Assembly (NCBI GenBank): GCA_947626535.1
Contig: CANQSO010000004.1
Coordinates: forward strand, 1-43,256
DNA from: an uncultured Bacilli bacterium
GTDB taxonomy: Bacteria > Bacillota_I > Bacilli_A > RF39 > UBA660
Reading direction: 5' to 3'
Length of the DNA stretch: 43,256 nucleotides
Part shown: piece after piece, positions 42,361 through 43,256 of the stretch
Numbering within the stretch: the stretch's first letter is position 1
Layout: every line of letters starts with the position of its first letter
The notes under the pieces: model-generated
Databases searched by the model: none
The model's input: the letters and a program-made list of their open reading frames with translations, nothing else
Told to the model about the DNA's origin: nothing
Position numbers and translations under genes: made by a program

Positions 42361-43206
42361 TCATTTTTTAGCATATATTCCTTTTTTACCTTGAAGTTTT
42401 AAAACTTCACTTTTTAAAATTTTATCTTCTTTTGTTCCTGTTAAATTTAAACTTTTCATTTCTTGTTCCATACCCAAAACATTAGTCTTTACATTAATTT
42501 CTTATCACCTAAATAATCAATATTATTCTTTTCACATGATTTTATTATAGAACCATTTTCTTCAAAACCATTGTTTTTAAATATTTGCAACAATTTCATA
42601 CATTTTTCTTCAGTTTCATAAGTATAAGTTTTTGATTCATCGCTTGTGCTTAATTCTATAAAATATAATGGTTCAAATGGTTCACATTCTTTAGTAATCT
42701 TTTCATTTCTGCTTAATGATAAAGAACTTAAATTTTCTAGAAATTTTTCTTTTGTATCAAATGTTTCCAAATTATGTTTTAGAAAACCTGCTTTTAAAGT
42801 AAAGTAAGATTTTTGTTCTTGATACAAAGTTAGCAATTCGCCTCCATAGTTTTCAATACTACTTTGAACATTTTGTAAAATTTCTTGACATTTTGCTAAG
42901 TTTTTAAATCCCATACCCAATATTGGATTATACAAATTAAATTCAAAACTTGATATATAAGATTCATAGTTTTTACAATTTTCTGATGATGAATATGCAT
43001 CAAACAATTCTGGATCTTCAGCTGAAATAGTATCACTTGATATTATTTCACTTTTATAATCATTTATATCAATTTCATTAGAGAATATTTTACATAATCA
43101 CTATCTAGTGTCGTTTCATCAAGCATTTCTAAATTGATTGTATAATCTGCATTGTCTTTTTCTTCTTCTATTTCAACATTTAAACATGCTGTATTAACAA
43201 CATTTT
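42361..43206 (-). pseudogene. decayed gene of unknown family, two frameshifts
   Basis: The minus strand reads as one protein only across frame changes. From 43206 a frame codes NVEIEEEKDNADYTINLE and on to DSDYVKYS, then stops; removing a duplicated CT near 43081-43090 joins it to YSNEIDINDYKSE in the next frame. That frame runs to 42489, where one missing A near 42508 would restore GDKEINVKTNVLG and a final stretch ending GKKGIYAKK at 42361. The piece between (172 codons) is acidic, Ser/Glu/Cys-containing and unrecognised. The 5' part is cut by the presumed intron end. Errors in the sequence near its edge could mimic this. Confidence 0.6.
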
Positions 43207-43256
43207 ATCGAGTAGAAGTATGGGTCACCCCATACAACCCTCTCAGAACTGGACGT
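43207..43256 (-). mobile_element. 3' end of a group II intron (domains V-VI), partial
   Basis: On the minus strand the edge reads CCAGTTCTGAGAGGG, then the hairpin GTATGGG-GTGA-CCCATAC, then TTCTACTCGAT. This resembles the 3' half of domain V, domain VI with its branch-site region, and the terminal AY of bacterial group II introns. The rest, including any reverse transcriptase, would lie beyond the window. It borders the decayed gene, so that gene may be its insertion target. Based on recalled consensus. Confidence 0.6.

Noticed and set aside
42179-42364. Minus-strand Phe/Trp-rich frame opposite the YqfQ-like gene
   Set aside because: Antisense to a better-supported gene with a ribosome binding site; composition is that of reversed Lys-rich codons.
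1-43256. Mycoplasma genetic code (TGA as Trp)
   Set aside because: Trp codons are TGG in conserved genes and TGA ends several genes at overlaps such as ATGA.

Overview
This AT-rich, coding-dense window looks like a low-GC Bacillota relative, probably an uncultured gut Bacilli or RF39/Erysipelotrichales-like lineage. The evidence is indirect. SMC is short, as in Mollicutes, but TGG encodes Trp and TGA is used as a stop. Wall-associated genes are present (LytR-CpsA-Psr, VanZ, a Dlt-like cassette, teichoic-type enzymes). Ribosome binding sites are strong and promoters are close to the sigma-A consensus. No rRNA, tRNA or CRISPR array was recognised.

Layout. 1-424: a left edge with two 48-bp direct repeats and a promoter firing out of the window. 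425-1777: an AAA/DUF4143 ATPase behind a 33-bp-period repeat array. 1938-6402: the leftward operon rnc-smc-small gene-CFI-box protein. 6529-7607: yidD and a ZnuA-like lipoprotein, rightward. 7636-8535: an Rpn/PDDEXK protein. 8746-10773: LCP, VanZ and a 27-residue peptide. 10849-13133: a second AAA/DUF4143 ATPase (23-bp repeats) and a second PDDEXK protein.

13316-25863 is a Wzx/Wzy-type surface polysaccharide locus read leftwards. It holds a priming sugar transferase, a DUF3048 lipoprotein, an acyltransferase interrupted at a poly-G tract, a DUF4422 glycosyltransferase, UDP-galactopyranose mutase, LicD, a Wzy-LicD fusion, Wzx, another acyltransferase, an RmlD-RmlC fusion and a TarI/IspD-like cytidylyltransferase. 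The predicted product is a rhamnose/galactofuranose-type glycan decorated with phospho-alcohol groups and O-acyl groups, at least one of them switchable.

25987-31461 is the most striking region: a complete Dlt-like cassette (adenylating ligase, carrier protein, MBOAT acyltransferase, SGNH/DltD-like protein) with a PLP-dependent fold-III decarboxylase inserted between ligase and carrier. An acpS gene is transcribed divergently next to it. The arrangement suggests that an amino acid is activated, loaded on a carrier, decarboxylated and then exported onto the cell surface as an amine-bearing acyl group instead of D-alanine.

31955-40237 is a second leftward glycan operon: an SDR epimerase, a TIM-barrel isomerase, two GT2 enzymes, an FAD oxidoreductase with a Cys cluster, two large GT-C-like membrane proteins and a paired SMR/EamA half-transporter. 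It resembles a polyprenyl-phosphate-sugar glycosylation system. Its promoter is flanked by a duplicated lysR 3' end and a 10-bp repeat array. 40426-42349: a LysR regulator, a stand-alone (p)ppGpp-hydrolase-like HD protein and a YqfQ-like protein. 42361-43206 is a decayed gene with two frameshifts, abutting what looks like the 3' end of a group II intron at the right edge.
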